Shown here: piece by piece, positions 23,073 through 31,001 of the stretch
Numbering within the stretch: position 1 is the stretch's first letter
Layout: each line of letters begins with the position of its first letter
DNA from: Eubacterium sp. CAG:248
GTDB lineage: Bacteria > Bacillota > Clostridia > Lachnospirales > Lachnospiraceae
Direction of reading: 5' to 3'
NCBI GenBank assembly: GCA_000436475.1
Contig: FR886209.1
Location: forward strand, 31,361 to 69,170
DNA length: 37,810 nucleotides
Notes under the pieces: generated by a model
Told to the model about the DNA's origin: nothing
The model's database searches: none
The model's input: only the letters and a program-made list of their open reading frames with translations
Program-made: the position numbers and the translations under genes

Positions 23073-24764
23073 CTAATTAATATATCTGCTTATCACATTC
23101 CATACTGATGCCTTTTCTAATCCAAGTTTCCATGCTGCAACACCTGCTGTATCATATTCTGATATGACCTTAAGTTTTTCTTCTATAGACTTATCTTCCT
23201 CAAACCATGTCTTTTTAGTGACACCATTCTTATCATATGAACTTACATACTGTCCGGCATCTTCATTCCATGGTGCAGTTTTTCCATCAGCATTAAGTTC
23301 ATCAATCGCAGCCTGCATACCTACTGCACGGCTCGTTGTTGTCTGTCCTAATATACTCCATATTCTTGTAAAGAAAGGAATACCTACTATAACCTGCTTT
23401 GATGGAACCATATCTATAGTATCACTTACAGCTTCCCTTACAAAAGGCAGAGAAGCTACAGAGCCTGCCTCAGAGCCTGCATAATGCTCGTCATATGCCA
23501 TAACTACAACATAATCAACATATGATGACTGCTCCTTTAAATTGTAAAATTTATTATATGCCTCTGGCTTATAATTGTCTGTTGAAAGTACTATATTATT
23601 CTTATGACATTCAAGTGAAAGCTCTCTTATAAACTGAAGAAAATCCTTTGCATATTCATTTCTGATATTTTCAAAATCAAGATTAATCCCATCATATCCA
23701 TAAGAAACGGCATCTCTCATAAGTGTATCTATAAGCTTTCTTCTATTGCTTCTTACTGAGAACAAAGTTTTATAATCTATATCCTTGTTAAAATCATTGA
23801 TAAGCGGCCACACCTTTATTCCATCTGCATGCATATCATTAACCCATGTCCCTTGTGCATAGCTTGAAACGTCTCCCTGCTCAGATGTAACACTGTACCA
23901 CGTTGGTGATATCACATTAACTGCTGATGCACTGACAAGGCCTGCTGCCTTGCTGTTACCACTTATCCCACCTGTCTGGAACCATCCAAGTCTTATCTTT
24001 GAATCAGATAAAACCTTTTCATAATCCTCAACATAAGTATCTTCTGGTACATATTCATATACATCCGAAACATCTTTACTTCTTACATATCCTGTATACC
24101 CTGTACTGGTTGTAACCTTTATCCAGTCATCAAGATCATCAACATAGTAAAGCATGCTTCCTTTTGCTGCTTTCTCAAGCACATCACTCTTTATTCCGCC
24201 ACGATATCTTACATATGTATCCTTATCAGCCACTACAGCTTTCTCTTCACCTGCTATGCTGCGTATGCATATCCTTTCAGGTGCACTTCCATATGAATAT
24301 GTACAGTTAGTATACTGTGCTACATATTCCCAGGCTACATACTTATCATCATTTACCATTACTGCTATTGGATATTCTGTTTTGTAGCTGTTGTTTTCAT
24401 TATCAGTGTAATAATCCTTCCCTGGTGCATACTCATACGTCCTTTTATCATCAGTATAAAGAACTGCTCCACTTTCTGCATCATTATAAAACCTCACGTT
24501 GATATTTTCTGATACGAAATCAACTGGAAGATACCATTTTCCATCAAGTTTCATACCCTTATCTTCGTATTTAGAACCATTGATTATAATAAGAGCACTA
24601 TCCGATGTATTATCAACATTAAAATATTCATACCCATCCATGTACTTTTTAGATGGTGAATATTTTCTGACAAACACTGCTCCTACCACAATTCCCGCTA
24701 GAATTACAGCTGCAGCCACACCTATTAATCCAAGCTTTATTTTTGTTTTATCCTTACTTTCCAT
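23073..24764 (-). CDS. Membrane-anchored glycoside hydrolase family 18 protein with SH3 domain
   Basis: 563 aa. An N-terminal helix (about residues 10-32) is followed by a stalk domain similar to copper-amine-oxidase N-domains (about 50-185, with NGSKYEDKGMKLDGKWYLPVDFV), a bacterial SH3 domain (about 190-245, DTYVRYRGGIKSDVL...GYTGYVRSKDV) and a GH18 domain (about 265-560). The GH18 motif is YDGINLDFEN with Asp363 and catalytic Glu365; MAYDEHYAGSEAG and AAWKLGLE also fit. Relatives such as YaaH/CotE-type act on spore or vegetative peptidoglycan. The ATG at 24764 has GGAG six bases upstream. Lies upstream of the CwlD-like gene, which makes a wall-remodelling pair. Confidence 0.9.
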   Translation of the reverse strand: MESKDKTKIKLGLIGVAAAVILAGIVVGAVFVRKYSPSKKYMDGYEYFNVDNTSDSALIIINGSKYEDKGMKLDGKWYLPVDFVSENINVRFYNDAESGAVLYTDDKRTYEYAPGKDYYTDNENNSYKTEYPIAVMVNDDKYVAWEYVAQYTNCTYSYGSAPERICIRSIAGEEKAVVADKDTYVRYRGGIKSDVLEKAAKGSMLYYVDDLDDWIKVTTSTGYTGYVRSKDVSDVYEYVPEDTYVEDYEKVLSDSKIRLGWFQTGGISGNSKAAGLVSASAVNVISPTWYSVTSEQGDVSSYAQGTWVNDMHADGIKVWPLINDFNKDIDYKTLFSVRSNRRKLIDTLMRDAVSYGYDGINLDFENIRNEYAKDFLQFIRELSLECHKNNIVLSTDNYKPEAYNKFYNLKEQSSYVDYVVVMAYDEHYAGSEAGSVASLPFVREAVSDTIDMVPSKQVIVGIPFFTRIWSILGQTTTSRAVGMQAAIDELNADGKTAPWNEDAGQYVSSYDKNGVTKKTWFEEDKSIEEKLKVISEYDTAGVAAWKLGLEKASVWNVISRYIN

Positions 24765-24840
24765 AACAATCTCCAATCATATCCAGTGTTTTATCTTATA
24801 TTAGCATACATTTTTCCAAATGCGAAGTACTTATAATAGG

Positions 24841-24912
24841 GATATCACAGGGGAATTAGTCATAACCTGTTCCCCTGCAATAACCTGTAAGCGAAGGAAC
24901 CGCTTTTATATA
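24841..24912. other. Structured non-coding element upstream of the GH18 gene
   Basis: The 193-base gap 24765-24957 contains nested pairing: outer atatcac (24842-24848) with gtgatat (24906-24912), inner caggggaa (24848-24855) with ttcccctg (24870-24877), and a small gcg/cgc hairpin at about 24891-24903. The 8-mer taacctgt occurs twice inside. No U-tract follows and I could not match it to a known riboswitch. It could be a leader of the GH18 gene, a terminator for the P-loop gene, or a small RNA. Confidence 0.4.
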
Positions 24913-24957
24913 TCCGTGATATTATAATTTTAAACGTACTAAATAAGTTTTTAACTG

Positions 24958-25704
24958 TTACGTAATCTTTAGAAGTTCAAGAAAACTTCTAAGATTTTCA
25001 CCACTTATGACAAATGGATTTCTTTCAAATGGGATAAGAACAACTTCAACCCCATGTTTTTTAATTATACTCACCGCTTCCTTATCACATGCAGCCAATG
25101 TAACCATTTTTAATCCTCTTATATCAAGAAATCTTTCTATTCTTTCCATCTTTTTTTCACATTCTCTTGATTTCCATGGTAGCATCGACCCTGCAAGAAT
25201 CTTTTCATCACACGCTGATAACCTCGATACCATCCTTGCAAATGTAACATTTGTATTATCAAATGTATTCTCAAAGCTTATATCCAGTATGATAACATCA
25301 TATTTCTGCCTTAATATTCCTATGTCTTCATCACGTATTCCACAGTAATAATCAATGCCATCCATACTGTATGCATGCCGGCTTGCTATGCCCTTATGCT
25401 GTATCGCTACTGCCTTTTGCATCTGTCTTAGCATAAGACTGTACGTAACCTCATCTCCTGCTACAGCAGTTTTCTTTTTTAATACCTTTCCCATAAAAAC
25501 AGCCAGCATTATACACATCTGAGTTGTGCCTGCACCACTGCATAAACCTGCCACACCTATAAGCTTTATTGAGGTTAATTTCGCTGATGTTCTGTATTCC
25601 TTATATATTCTACGGCTTTCTTTTTTTACATGTAATACTTTTTCCCCCGAAACATTGCCAGAGCACCTTAAAGATTTTATATCTGATAATATACGCCTTT
25701 TCAT
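24958..25704 (-). CDS. Degenerate MinD/ParA-like P-loop protein
   Basis: 248 aa. After a basic N-terminal segment (residues 1-45), the core reads IKLIGVAGLCSGAGTTQMCIMLAVFMGKVLKKKTAV, the first strand, loop and helix of a MinD/CpaE-type ATPase. The loop GLCSGAGTTQ lacks the signature lysines of a deviant Walker A box (KGGxGKT), so ATP hydrolysis is doubtful. A Walker-B-like strand is seen in YDVIILDIS. It overlaps the upstream kinase gene by 95 bases in another frame; AGG lies eight bases ahead of the ATG, inside the kinase coding sequence. Co-translation with the kinase is likely. Function unknown; a signalling partner of the kinase is the simplest guess. Confidence 0.7.
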   Translation of the reverse strand: MKRRILSDIKSLRCSGNVSGEKVLHVKKESRRIYKEYRTSAKLTSIKLIGVAGLCSGAGTTQMCIMLAVFMGKVLKKKTAVAGDEVTYSLMLRQMQKAVAIQHKGIASRHAYSMDGIDYYCGIRDEDIGILRQKYDVIILDISFENTFDNTNVTFARMVSRLSACDEKILAGSMLPWKSRECEKKMERIERFLDIRGLKMVTLAACDKEAVSIIKKHGVEVVLIPFERNPFVISGENLRSFLELLKIT

Positions 25705-27007
25705 ATAATAAGCCTAACTTCTCCTTTTTTAAGTCTGTTATTATATTTTCCCATATTTCAGGCATATTATCCTGAATGAAATCTTTTATCACCGGAATAA
25801 ATTCTTCATTACATACATGCCAGTTATACATACATGGAATCCTATAGCACATCCTGCTATCAGCGATATAGTTTACATATTCATAGTATTGAGTTTTATC
25901 CATAAGATTTAACATAAGCCTGGTGTCATATGTACAGCTGTTAATGATGCTGCACTCATTAGCAACGCCATACTTTCCACCTGCAACTATAATATTAATA
26001 ACCTTATAATTATTAAATAACCTGCACATAATATCTTCATAGTTAACTTTATCGGTGCCATGTATTCCTTCATCTACTATTATCACTTTATAACGCGGAC
26101 TGCTTTTCTCATCCTGCTGCTTATAGCTGATACCATCTGCTGCAAAATGTACCCCCTTATATGTAAATAATCCGTTTTCATCAAGCCTTCCATTAAGCAT
26201 TATAGCCTGTATATCACTTCTTCCTGATTTTTCGGTTACAACACAGCTGATTCCACATTTTCCAATTGCATATGCCATGCTTAACGCAATGTGAGTAACT
26301 CCTATTCCTCTTTTTGTTCCGGATATTCTTATAACATATGAGTGATTATTACCTTCTTTTGTTTTACCCAGTCGTCCCGACTGGCAGCTTATATGCTGTA
26401 ATGCACAACTCACAGCCTGTACATTTCTGTATCTTAACTCCGGCTTGTGGCGTGTACATTTCATTATTACCTGGTATATTCTTTTATGACTTATCCTGCT
26501 AAAACCGCTGGCATCTGTCATAAACTTAAGAACCATTCCCACACTGTATATATCAGTACGTTTTGTTGGCTGTGCACCCTGATACTGCTCTGGTGCTGCA
26601 AAGCCTGGACTTAACATACTTTGATCATTCGTTTCATAACTATATAATGAATTACCGAAATCTATAAGCTTAACATTATTGTTATCATCTATAATAATAT
26701 TATCCGGCTTAATATCAAGGTGGATTATTCCACCGCAATAGTTATGCAGATACTCCAATATGTTACATAACTTTATTCCTATATCACATATCTGATTTAT
26801 ACCCAGCTTTTCTGATTCACACACGAAATCACGCAAAGATTTACCAGATATATATTCTTCAATAATGCAAATACTTATATCATCTTCATATATGTCATAA
26901 ATAACAGGTATGTGGGGATGTTTAAGATTCTTAATAAGACTGGCTTCTCTTATGATATGGCCTTTATCATATGAAGCCTTGTTGATAACCTTGGCCACCC
27001 GCAACAC
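25610..27007 (-). CDS. Hanks-type Ser/Thr protein kinase fused to a degenerate MinD-like domain
   Basis: 465 aa as annotated from the GTG at 27007. Kinase domain: beta-3 Lys6 (VAKVI), alpha-C Glu21, hinge IIEEYISG, catalytic Asp98 and Asn103 in HLDIKPDN, Asp116 in IDFGNS, and APEQYQG; all catalytic residues are intact. The region from about 215 on (VIRISGTKRGIGVTHIALSMAYAIGKCG, then YKVIIVDEG) looks like a MinD/ParA ATPase whose P-loop has lost the lysine. There are no membrane helix and no PASTA domains, so it is not a PknB-type receptor. The annotated start removes the glycine-rich loop: the same frame continues upstream to 27100 and encodes LGKTSYSSVYLVRH, but has no ATG, GTG or TTG there. 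True start unresolved (see findings). Confidence 0.85.
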   Translation of the reverse strand: MLRVAKVINKASYDKGHIIREASLIKNLKHPHIPVIYDIYEDDISICIIEEYISGKSLRDFVCESEKLGINQICDIGIKLCNILEYLHNYCGGIIHLDIKPDNIIIDDNNNVKLIDFGNSLYSYETNDQSMLSPGFAAPEQYQGAQPTKRTDIYSVGMVLKFMTDASGFSRISHKRIYQVIMKCTRHKPELRYRNVQAVSCALQHISCQSGRLGKTKEGNNHSYVIRISGTKRGIGVTHIALSMAYAIGKCGISCVVTEKSGRSDIQAIMLNGRLDENGLFTYKGVHFAADGISYKQQDEKSSPRYKVIIVDEGIHGTDKVNYEDIMCRLFNNYKVINIIVAGGKYGVANECSIINSCTYDTRLMLNLMDKTQYYEYVNYIADSRMCYRIPCMYNWHVCNEEFIPVIKDFIQDNMPEIWENIITDLKKEKLGLLYEKAYIIRYKIFKVLWQCFGGKSITCKKRKP

Positions 27008-27103
27008 ATCTAATACTGTGTGCCTGACCAGATAAACACTAGAATAACTGGTTTTTCCCAGTTCTTTAATAAACTCGTATCTTTCGTTAAACTCTTTTTC
27101 TCA

Positions 27104-27110
27104 CCTCCAG
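27104..27110 (-). promoter_or_regulatory. Shine-Dalgarno ahead of the kinase frame without a matching start codon
   Basis: CTGGAGG on the minus strand is a strong ribosome binding site at the place where the kinase reading frame should start, but the frame reads TGA (27101-27103), GAA, AAA, GAG with no usable start codon. The overlapping GTG at 27102-27104 opens another frame that stops after five codons. Confidence 0.6.
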
Positions 27111-27138
27111 TTGATTCAGTTCTAATCACTCTGTTTAT

Positions 27139-27167
27139 TTTATAACATATATTAAATATATTATCAA
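27139..27167 (-). promoter_or_regulatory. Promoter for the kinase gene
   Basis: On the minus strand: -35 TTGATA (27162-27167), 17-base spacer, -10 TATAAA (27139-27144), about 30 bases upstream of the Shine-Dalgarno at 27104. The surrounding 100 bases are extremely AT-rich, so other boxes are possible. Confidence 0.5.
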
Positions 27168-27241
27168 TATCAAATTTTATAATTTTTGTCAAAAATTGAT
27201 AAAATTTACACATTTTTTATTTTAAGTATGTGTATGACTTC

Positions 27242-27270
27242 TTTACATATCTATGAAAAATGAGTATTAT
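27242..27270 (+). promoter_or_regulatory. Promoter for the mecA-like gene
   Basis: -35 TTTACA (27242-27247), 17-base spacer, -10 TATTAT (27265-27270). A hairpin (tgcatag 27274-27280 with ctatgca 27292-27298) follows, just ahead of the Shine-Dalgarno. Confidence 0.6.
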
Positions 27271-27320
27271 ATTTGCATAGATATGAATTTACTATGCATT
27301 TCGCAGGAAAGGAGATTGTT

Positions 27321-28193
27321 ATGAAGATAGAAAGAGTTAATGAAAACCAGATACGTTGCACTCTCAACAAGGACGACCTTGCTTCAAGACAATTAAAGAT
27401 AAGCGAACTTGCGTATGGCAGCGATAAAGCAAAAGAACTTTTCAGGGACATGATGCAGCAGGCATCCTATGAAGTAGGTTTTGAGGCTGAAGATATTCCC
27501 CTGATGATTGAAGCGATTCCTATCTCGGCTGACTGTATTGTGCTTATAGTTACAAAAGTTGAGAATCCGGAAGAACTTGATACAAGATTTTCCAAATTCT
27601 CTCCTTCTGATGATGGAGAATATGACTATGATGATGAGTATTCAGATATGGAAACTATCGATGACAGCTCTTCATATACTGATTCATCAATTCCACCAAC
27701 AGCAGGGGATGAGCTTGACATAGACACCAAACAGACTAAATCAGAAGGAGGCGTTATCGGTGATGATCTTATGAATCTGTTCAGTAAGGTACGTGAGTAC
27801 TTAAACAACACGAATAAGACACCAGATAACACTACACTGCCTTCTAAAAACACAGATGAGCCAGCTGATAAAGAGGAAGCTGAGGAAGCTAAGCCTGTGA
27901 TAAAAACCAGGATATATTCTTTTGAATCCATGGATGATTTTTCTGATGCCTCAAGAGCTATTGCTCCTATATATAACGATTCTAATTCATTATATAAAAA
28001 GCCAGGTTCAGATAGATATTATCTTATTCTTAAGAAAGAGGGCTGCTCATCAGTTAACTTTAACAAAGTATGTAACATACTTTCCGAATATGCTGCTAAA
28101 GAATCCTTCACTGAGGATTCTGCCGCTTACTTTAATGAACATGGCGAACTTATTATCGGCAGGCATGCCATAAGAGTTGCCGCAGCATTATGA
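27321..28193 (+). CDS. mecA: MecA-family adaptor protein
   Basis: 290 aa. MecA proteins deliver substrates to the ClpCP protease and activate ClpC. The N-terminal substrate-binding domain (MKIERVNENQIRCTLNKDDL, residues 1-85) and C-terminal ClpC-binding domain (about 205-290, IYSFESMDDFSDASRAI...LIIGRHAIRVAAAL) both match the family. They are joined by a long acidic, low-complexity linker (about 95-200) that is longer than in Bacillus MecA. The ATG at 27321 has AAAGGAG seven bases upstream; the in-frame ATG at 27273 lies in the leader. No clpC is in the window. A strong terminator follows. Confidence 0.88.
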   Translation: MKIERVNENQIRCTLNKDDLASRQLKISELAYGSDKAKELFRDMMQQASYEVGFEAEDIPLMIEAIPISADCIVLIVTKVENPEELDTRFSKFSPSDDGEYDYDDEYSDMETIDDSSSYTDSSIPPTAGDELDIDTKQTKSEGGVIGDDLMNLFSKVREYLNNTNKTPDNTTLPSKNTDEPADKEEAEEAKPVIKTRIYSFESMDDFSDASRAIAPIYNDSNSLYKKPGSDRYYLILKKEGCSSVNFNKVCNILSEYAAKESFTEDSAAYFNEHGELIIGRHAIRVAAAL

Positions 28194-28214
28194 TTCATGT
28201 CGAATGCATATAAT

Positions 28215-28257
28215 AAAAGGTCAGAAGCTTATAACTTATAAAAGCTTCTGACCTTTT
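28215..28257. terminator. Bidirectional rho-independent terminator after mecA
   Basis: A 16-bp stem (28215-28230 with 28242-28257) built on ggtcagaagctt / aagcttctgacc, with A-run on the left and T-run on the right, lies between the convergent mecA-like and DUF1858 genes. Confidence 0.9.
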
Positions 28258-28306
28258 TTATTGTCATGTTTATGACATATTATTTTTATAATGTCTGATG
28301 TCTTTA

Positions 28307-28513
28307 TTAGCTTAATGAATCAAGATAGCTCTGGATTTCTTCTACAAGCATATCACCATCAATTCCATGAACCATGGCAGCTTCCTCTAATGTTTCACCT
28401 GCTGATGATGGGCATCCAACACAATGCATTCCAGCTCCCATAAGAATAGGAATTACACCTGCATCAATCTGTATAACTTCACCAATAGTAGTGTCCTTAT
28501 TAACTCTTGCCAT
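28307..28513 (-). CDS. DUF1858-domain protein
   Basis: 68 aa. The sequence TTIGEVIQIDAGVIPILMGAGMHCVGCPSSAGETLEEAAMVHGID is the DUF1858 domain, also found attached to hybrid-cluster proteins, with a conserved Cys-x-x-Cys (CVGC) that suggests a redox or metal role. Small and soluble. The ATG at 28513 has GGAGG eight bases upstream; a longer reading from 28528 includes that site and is unlikely. Its neighbour on the other side of a divergent promoter region is a ferredoxin, which fits a redox setting, but its function is unknown. Confidence 0.85.
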   Translation of the reverse strand: MARVNKDTTIGEVIQIDAGVIPILMGAGMHCVGCPSSAGETLEEAAMVHGIDGDMLVEEIQSYLDSLS

Positions 28514-28648
28514 ATTAGTATCCTCCATATATTCTTTATCCGCATATTAAGCTGCACATGCATAGATTACTGTAAAACCTGCCACTATCCAGCCGGTTAA
28601 CATAAACTATAATAACGGCGTATAATACCCGGAACGTATATCTTATAT

Positions 28649-28677
28649 ATAATATTACGTTAGCAGACATACGTCAA
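28649..28677 (-). promoter_or_regulatory. Possible promoter for the DUF1858 gene
   Basis: On the minus strand: -35 TTGACG (28672-28677), 17-base spacer, -10 TATTAT (28649-28654), giving a leader of about 130 bases. The 335-base gap 28514-28848 otherwise holds only AT-rich sequence and the ferredoxin promoter. Confidence 0.45.
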
Positions 28678-28786
28678 TCTTAATGTTCTAATTTGCATAA
28701 TTTTCATAATTCTTATGCATTTATTCTTATAATCTTAATCTAAGATTAATATTTCCATAAATTCTATTAAGAATACATCAATCTTC

Positions 28787-28815
28787 TTGTTTTTTTCATA
28801 GCATTATCGTATAAT
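28787..28815 (+). promoter_or_regulatory. Promoter of the ferredoxin gene
   Basis: -35 TTGTTT (28787-28792), 17-base spacer, consensus -10 TATAAT (28810-28815), about 35 bases before the ATG. Confidence 0.75.
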
Positions 28816-28848
28816 GTTGATACTATAAATCCAAGGAGGAATATTATT

Positions 28849-29019
28849 ATGGCATATGTAATTAATGATGATTGTATCAGTTGTGGTGCTTGTGCTGCTG
28901 GATGTCCAGTAGAGGCTATCAGCGAAGGTGCTGCTCATTACGAAATCAACGCAGATGTATGTGTCGATTGTGGCGCTTGTGCTGGTACATGTCCTGTAGG
29001 TGCTCCAAACCCACAGTAG
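28849..29019 (+). CDS. 2[4Fe-4S] ferredoxin
   Basis: 56 aa, clostridial type. Two cluster-binding motifs: Cys9, Cys12, Cys15 and Cys19-Pro (CISCGACAAGCP), and Cys38, Cys41, Cys44 and Cys48-Pro (CVDCGACAGTCP). It shuttles low-potential electrons between, for example, pyruvate:ferredoxin oxidoreductase, hydrogenase or Rnf in fermenting anaerobes. AGGAGG lies ahead of the ATG, the promoter is strong and a GC-rich terminator follows, so it is a highly expressed monocistronic gene. Confidence 0.97.
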   Translation: MAYVINDDCISCGACAAGCPVEAISEGAAHYEINADVCVDCGACAGTCPVGAPNPQ

Positions 29020-29040
29020 TTTGAAGATACATTACTATTA

Positions 29041-29075
29041 AAACCCCCGGAATCTGATGATTCCGGGGGTTTTTT
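29041..29075. terminator. Strong rho-independent terminator after the ferredoxin gene
   Basis: A 14-bp perfect stem (29041-29054 with 29059-29072, aaacccccggaatc / gattccgggggttt), 4-base loop, T6 tail. The left side carries A-runs, so it may also end the minus-strand dnaB transcript (stop at 29154). Confidence 0.93.
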
Positions 29076-29153
29076 ATATAGCTGTTATATAGCATTTACA
29101 TATCTGTTTTTAAATGACTTATTCTGAAGGCTATTTTACATAGCTATTCATAT

Positions 29154-30494
29154 CTACATACCAGGATTCTTTGCAAGATCTGCAAACCTTGTCTGCTCTG
29201 GTATCCATGCCATCTTTACTGTTCCTATTGGACCATTTCTCTGCTTTGCTATGATTATCTCAGCAATACCTTTTAACTCTGTATCTTTATTGTAATAATC
29301 ATCCCTGTAAAGGAACATAACAACGTCAGCATCCTGCTCAATAGCACCTGACTCTCGAAGATCCGAAAGCATAGGTCTGTGGTCTGGTCTTTGCTCAACC
29401 GCTCTTGAAAGCTGCGACAGTGTGACAACCGGGACATCAAGTTCTCTGGCAAGTGCCTTTAATGAACGTGATATATCTGATATTTCCTGCTGTCTTGACT
29501 CAGTCCTTCCACTGCCACTCATAAGCTGGAGGTAATCGATGATTATAAGGCCAAGGTTATTCTCCATCTTATACTTACGGCACTTAGATCTTAAATCTGC
29601 TATAGATATACCTGGTGTAGCATCTATAATAAGCTTTGATTTGGCTATACTATCGGCACCTTCTATAAGCTTGCCCCAGTCATTGGAATCAAGCCGGCCC
29701 TTTCTTAGCTTATCTGCATCAACTGATGACTCAAGTGAAAGCATACGGTTAACAAGCTGTACATCTGACATTTCCAGACTGAATACGGCTGTTGTTATGC
29801 CTTGTTTTATAGCAACATTTTCAGCAACATTAAGTACGAAGGCTGTCTTACCCATAGATGGTCTGGCTGCGACAAGCACAAAATCTGATGGCTGAAGTCC
29901 TGAAAGATAGCTGTCAAGATCCTTAAAACCAGTTGGCACACCCGTTACTGCTCCTCTATTCTTGGCTGCGGTTGATATCTTATCAAGTGCTTCAAGAACT
30001 ATCTTGTCTATAGGATTATAATCACTTTCACCTTTATTTCTGACAAGTTCAAATATTCTTTTCTCAGTTTCCTCCAGGATATCTTTAGTGCTTTCCTTTC
30101 CAGCATAACAGTCATTTGCTATCTTTTCATTAACTCTTATAATATTACGAAGTATAGACTTATCCTTAACAATAGAAGCATACTGACGTATATTAGCAGA
30201 CGTTGGAACGGCTGATAACAGTTCTCTTATGAACTCTATACTATATACCTCTGGTGGAACGTCTTTTTCTTTTAACTTTTCCTGTAATGTTACAATATCG
30301 ACTGTCTTTCCTTCGTTGCACATTTCAACCATAGACTGAAACATTATGCCATACTGCTTATTATAGAAATCATCACAAACAAGCATTTCTCCTGCTGTTA
30401 TAATAGCCTGCCTGTCCATTATCATTGAACCTATAACGGACTGCTCTGCCTCAAGACTGTTTGGCATAATTCTGGTAACGCTTATATCTTCCAT
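29154..30494 (-). CDS. dnaB: Replicative DNA helicase DnaB
   Basis: 446 aa. Hexameric 5'-3' helicase that unwinds the fork (called DnaC in Bacillus subtilis). N-terminal primase-interacting domain (NSLEAEQSVIGSMIMDRQAI) and RecA-like domain: Walker A ARPSMGKT with Lys216, Walker B LGLIIIDYLQLMSG, then VVTLSQLSRAVEQR and DLRESGAIEQDADVVMFLYRDD. No intein. GAGG before the ATG. Last gene of the gdpP-rplI-dnaB operon, 16 bases after rplI. Confidence 0.98.
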   Translation of the reverse strand: MEDISVTRIMPNSLEAEQSVIGSMIMDRQAIITAGEMLVCDDFYNKQYGIMFQSMVEMCNEGKTVDIVTLQEKLKEKDVPPEVYSIEFIRELLSAVPTSANIRQYASIVKDKSILRNIIRVNEKIANDCYAGKESTKDILEETEKRIFELVRNKGESDYNPIDKIVLEALDKISTAAKNRGAVTGVPTGFKDLDSYLSGLQPSDFVLVAARPSMGKTAFVLNVAENVAIKQGITTAVFSLEMSDVQLVNRMLSLESSVDADKLRKGRLDSNDWGKLIEGADSIAKSKLIIDATPGISIADLRSKCRKYKMENNLGLIIIDYLQLMSGSGRTESRQQEISDISRSLKALARELDVPVVTLSQLSRAVEQRPDHRPMLSDLRESGAIEQDADVVMFLYRDDYYNKDTELKGIAEIIIAKQRNGPIGTVKMAWIPEQTRFADLAKNPGM

Positions 30495-30510
30495 AGTTCC
30501 TCACTTATAA

Positions 30511-30957
30511 TTACTTTTCTACAACTTTAACTGTAAGTCTGGCTGTAACATCCTTGTGAAGCTTAAGAGCTACTATATGTGTTCCAAGTGTCTTAATAGG
30601 TTCATCAAGCTTCATTTTCTTCTTATCAACCTCAAGTCCAAGCTGTTCTTTTGCAGCAACAGCTATTTCCTTAGTTGAGATAGTTCCAAATGTTTTTCCA
30701 CCTTCTCCTGTCTTCATAGAAAGTGTAACTGACTTGTCTTCAATGCTTGCTGCAAGCTCCTTAGCTCTTGCAAGCTCCTCTGCTGCTTCTTTTTCTTCTC
30801 TTTTCTTCTGTAACTTAAGATCATTAAGATTCTTAGGTGTTGCTTCTATACCTAACTTCTTAGGTAAAACATAGTTTCTTGCATACCCATCATTTATTTT
30901 TACAATCTGACCCTTCTTTCCAAGAGTTCTTACATCTTCTAATAATATAACTTCCAT
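30511..30957 (-). CDS. rplI: 50S ribosomal protein L9
   Basis: 148 aa, the standard length. The N-terminal rRNA-binding domain starts MEVILLEDVRTLGKKGQIVKINDGYARNYVLPKKL; a lysine/glutamate-rich connecting helix and the C-terminal domain follow (GKTFGTISTKEIAVAA). L9 is at the side of the L1 stalk and helps maintain reading frame. Shine-Dalgarno GGAGG. Between gdpP and dnaB, as in many Firmicutes. Confidence 0.98.
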   Translation of the reverse strand: MEVILLEDVRTLGKKGQIVKINDGYARNYVLPKKLGIEATPKNLNDLKLQKKREEKEAAEELARAKELAASIEDKSVTLSMKTGEGGKTFGTISTKEIAVAAKEQLGLEVDKKKMKLDEPIKTLGTHIVALKLHKDVTARLTVKVVEK

Positions 30958-31001
30958 GATTGTGCCTCCTATAACTATTGTTACGCCTTTTCGCTTTTTT
31001 C

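Noticed and set aside
24841..24912. Known riboswitch (c-di-GMP, c-di-AMP, THF, glutamine) upstream of the GH18 gene
   Set aside because: The conserved cores of these classes could not be found; only a short GAAGGAAC resemblance, which is too little.
27010..27213. 67-codon minus-strand reading frame ahead of the kinase
   Set aside because: It overlaps the in-frame kinase N-lobe in another frame, has no recognisable domain, and runs through the promoter and Shine-Dalgarno region.
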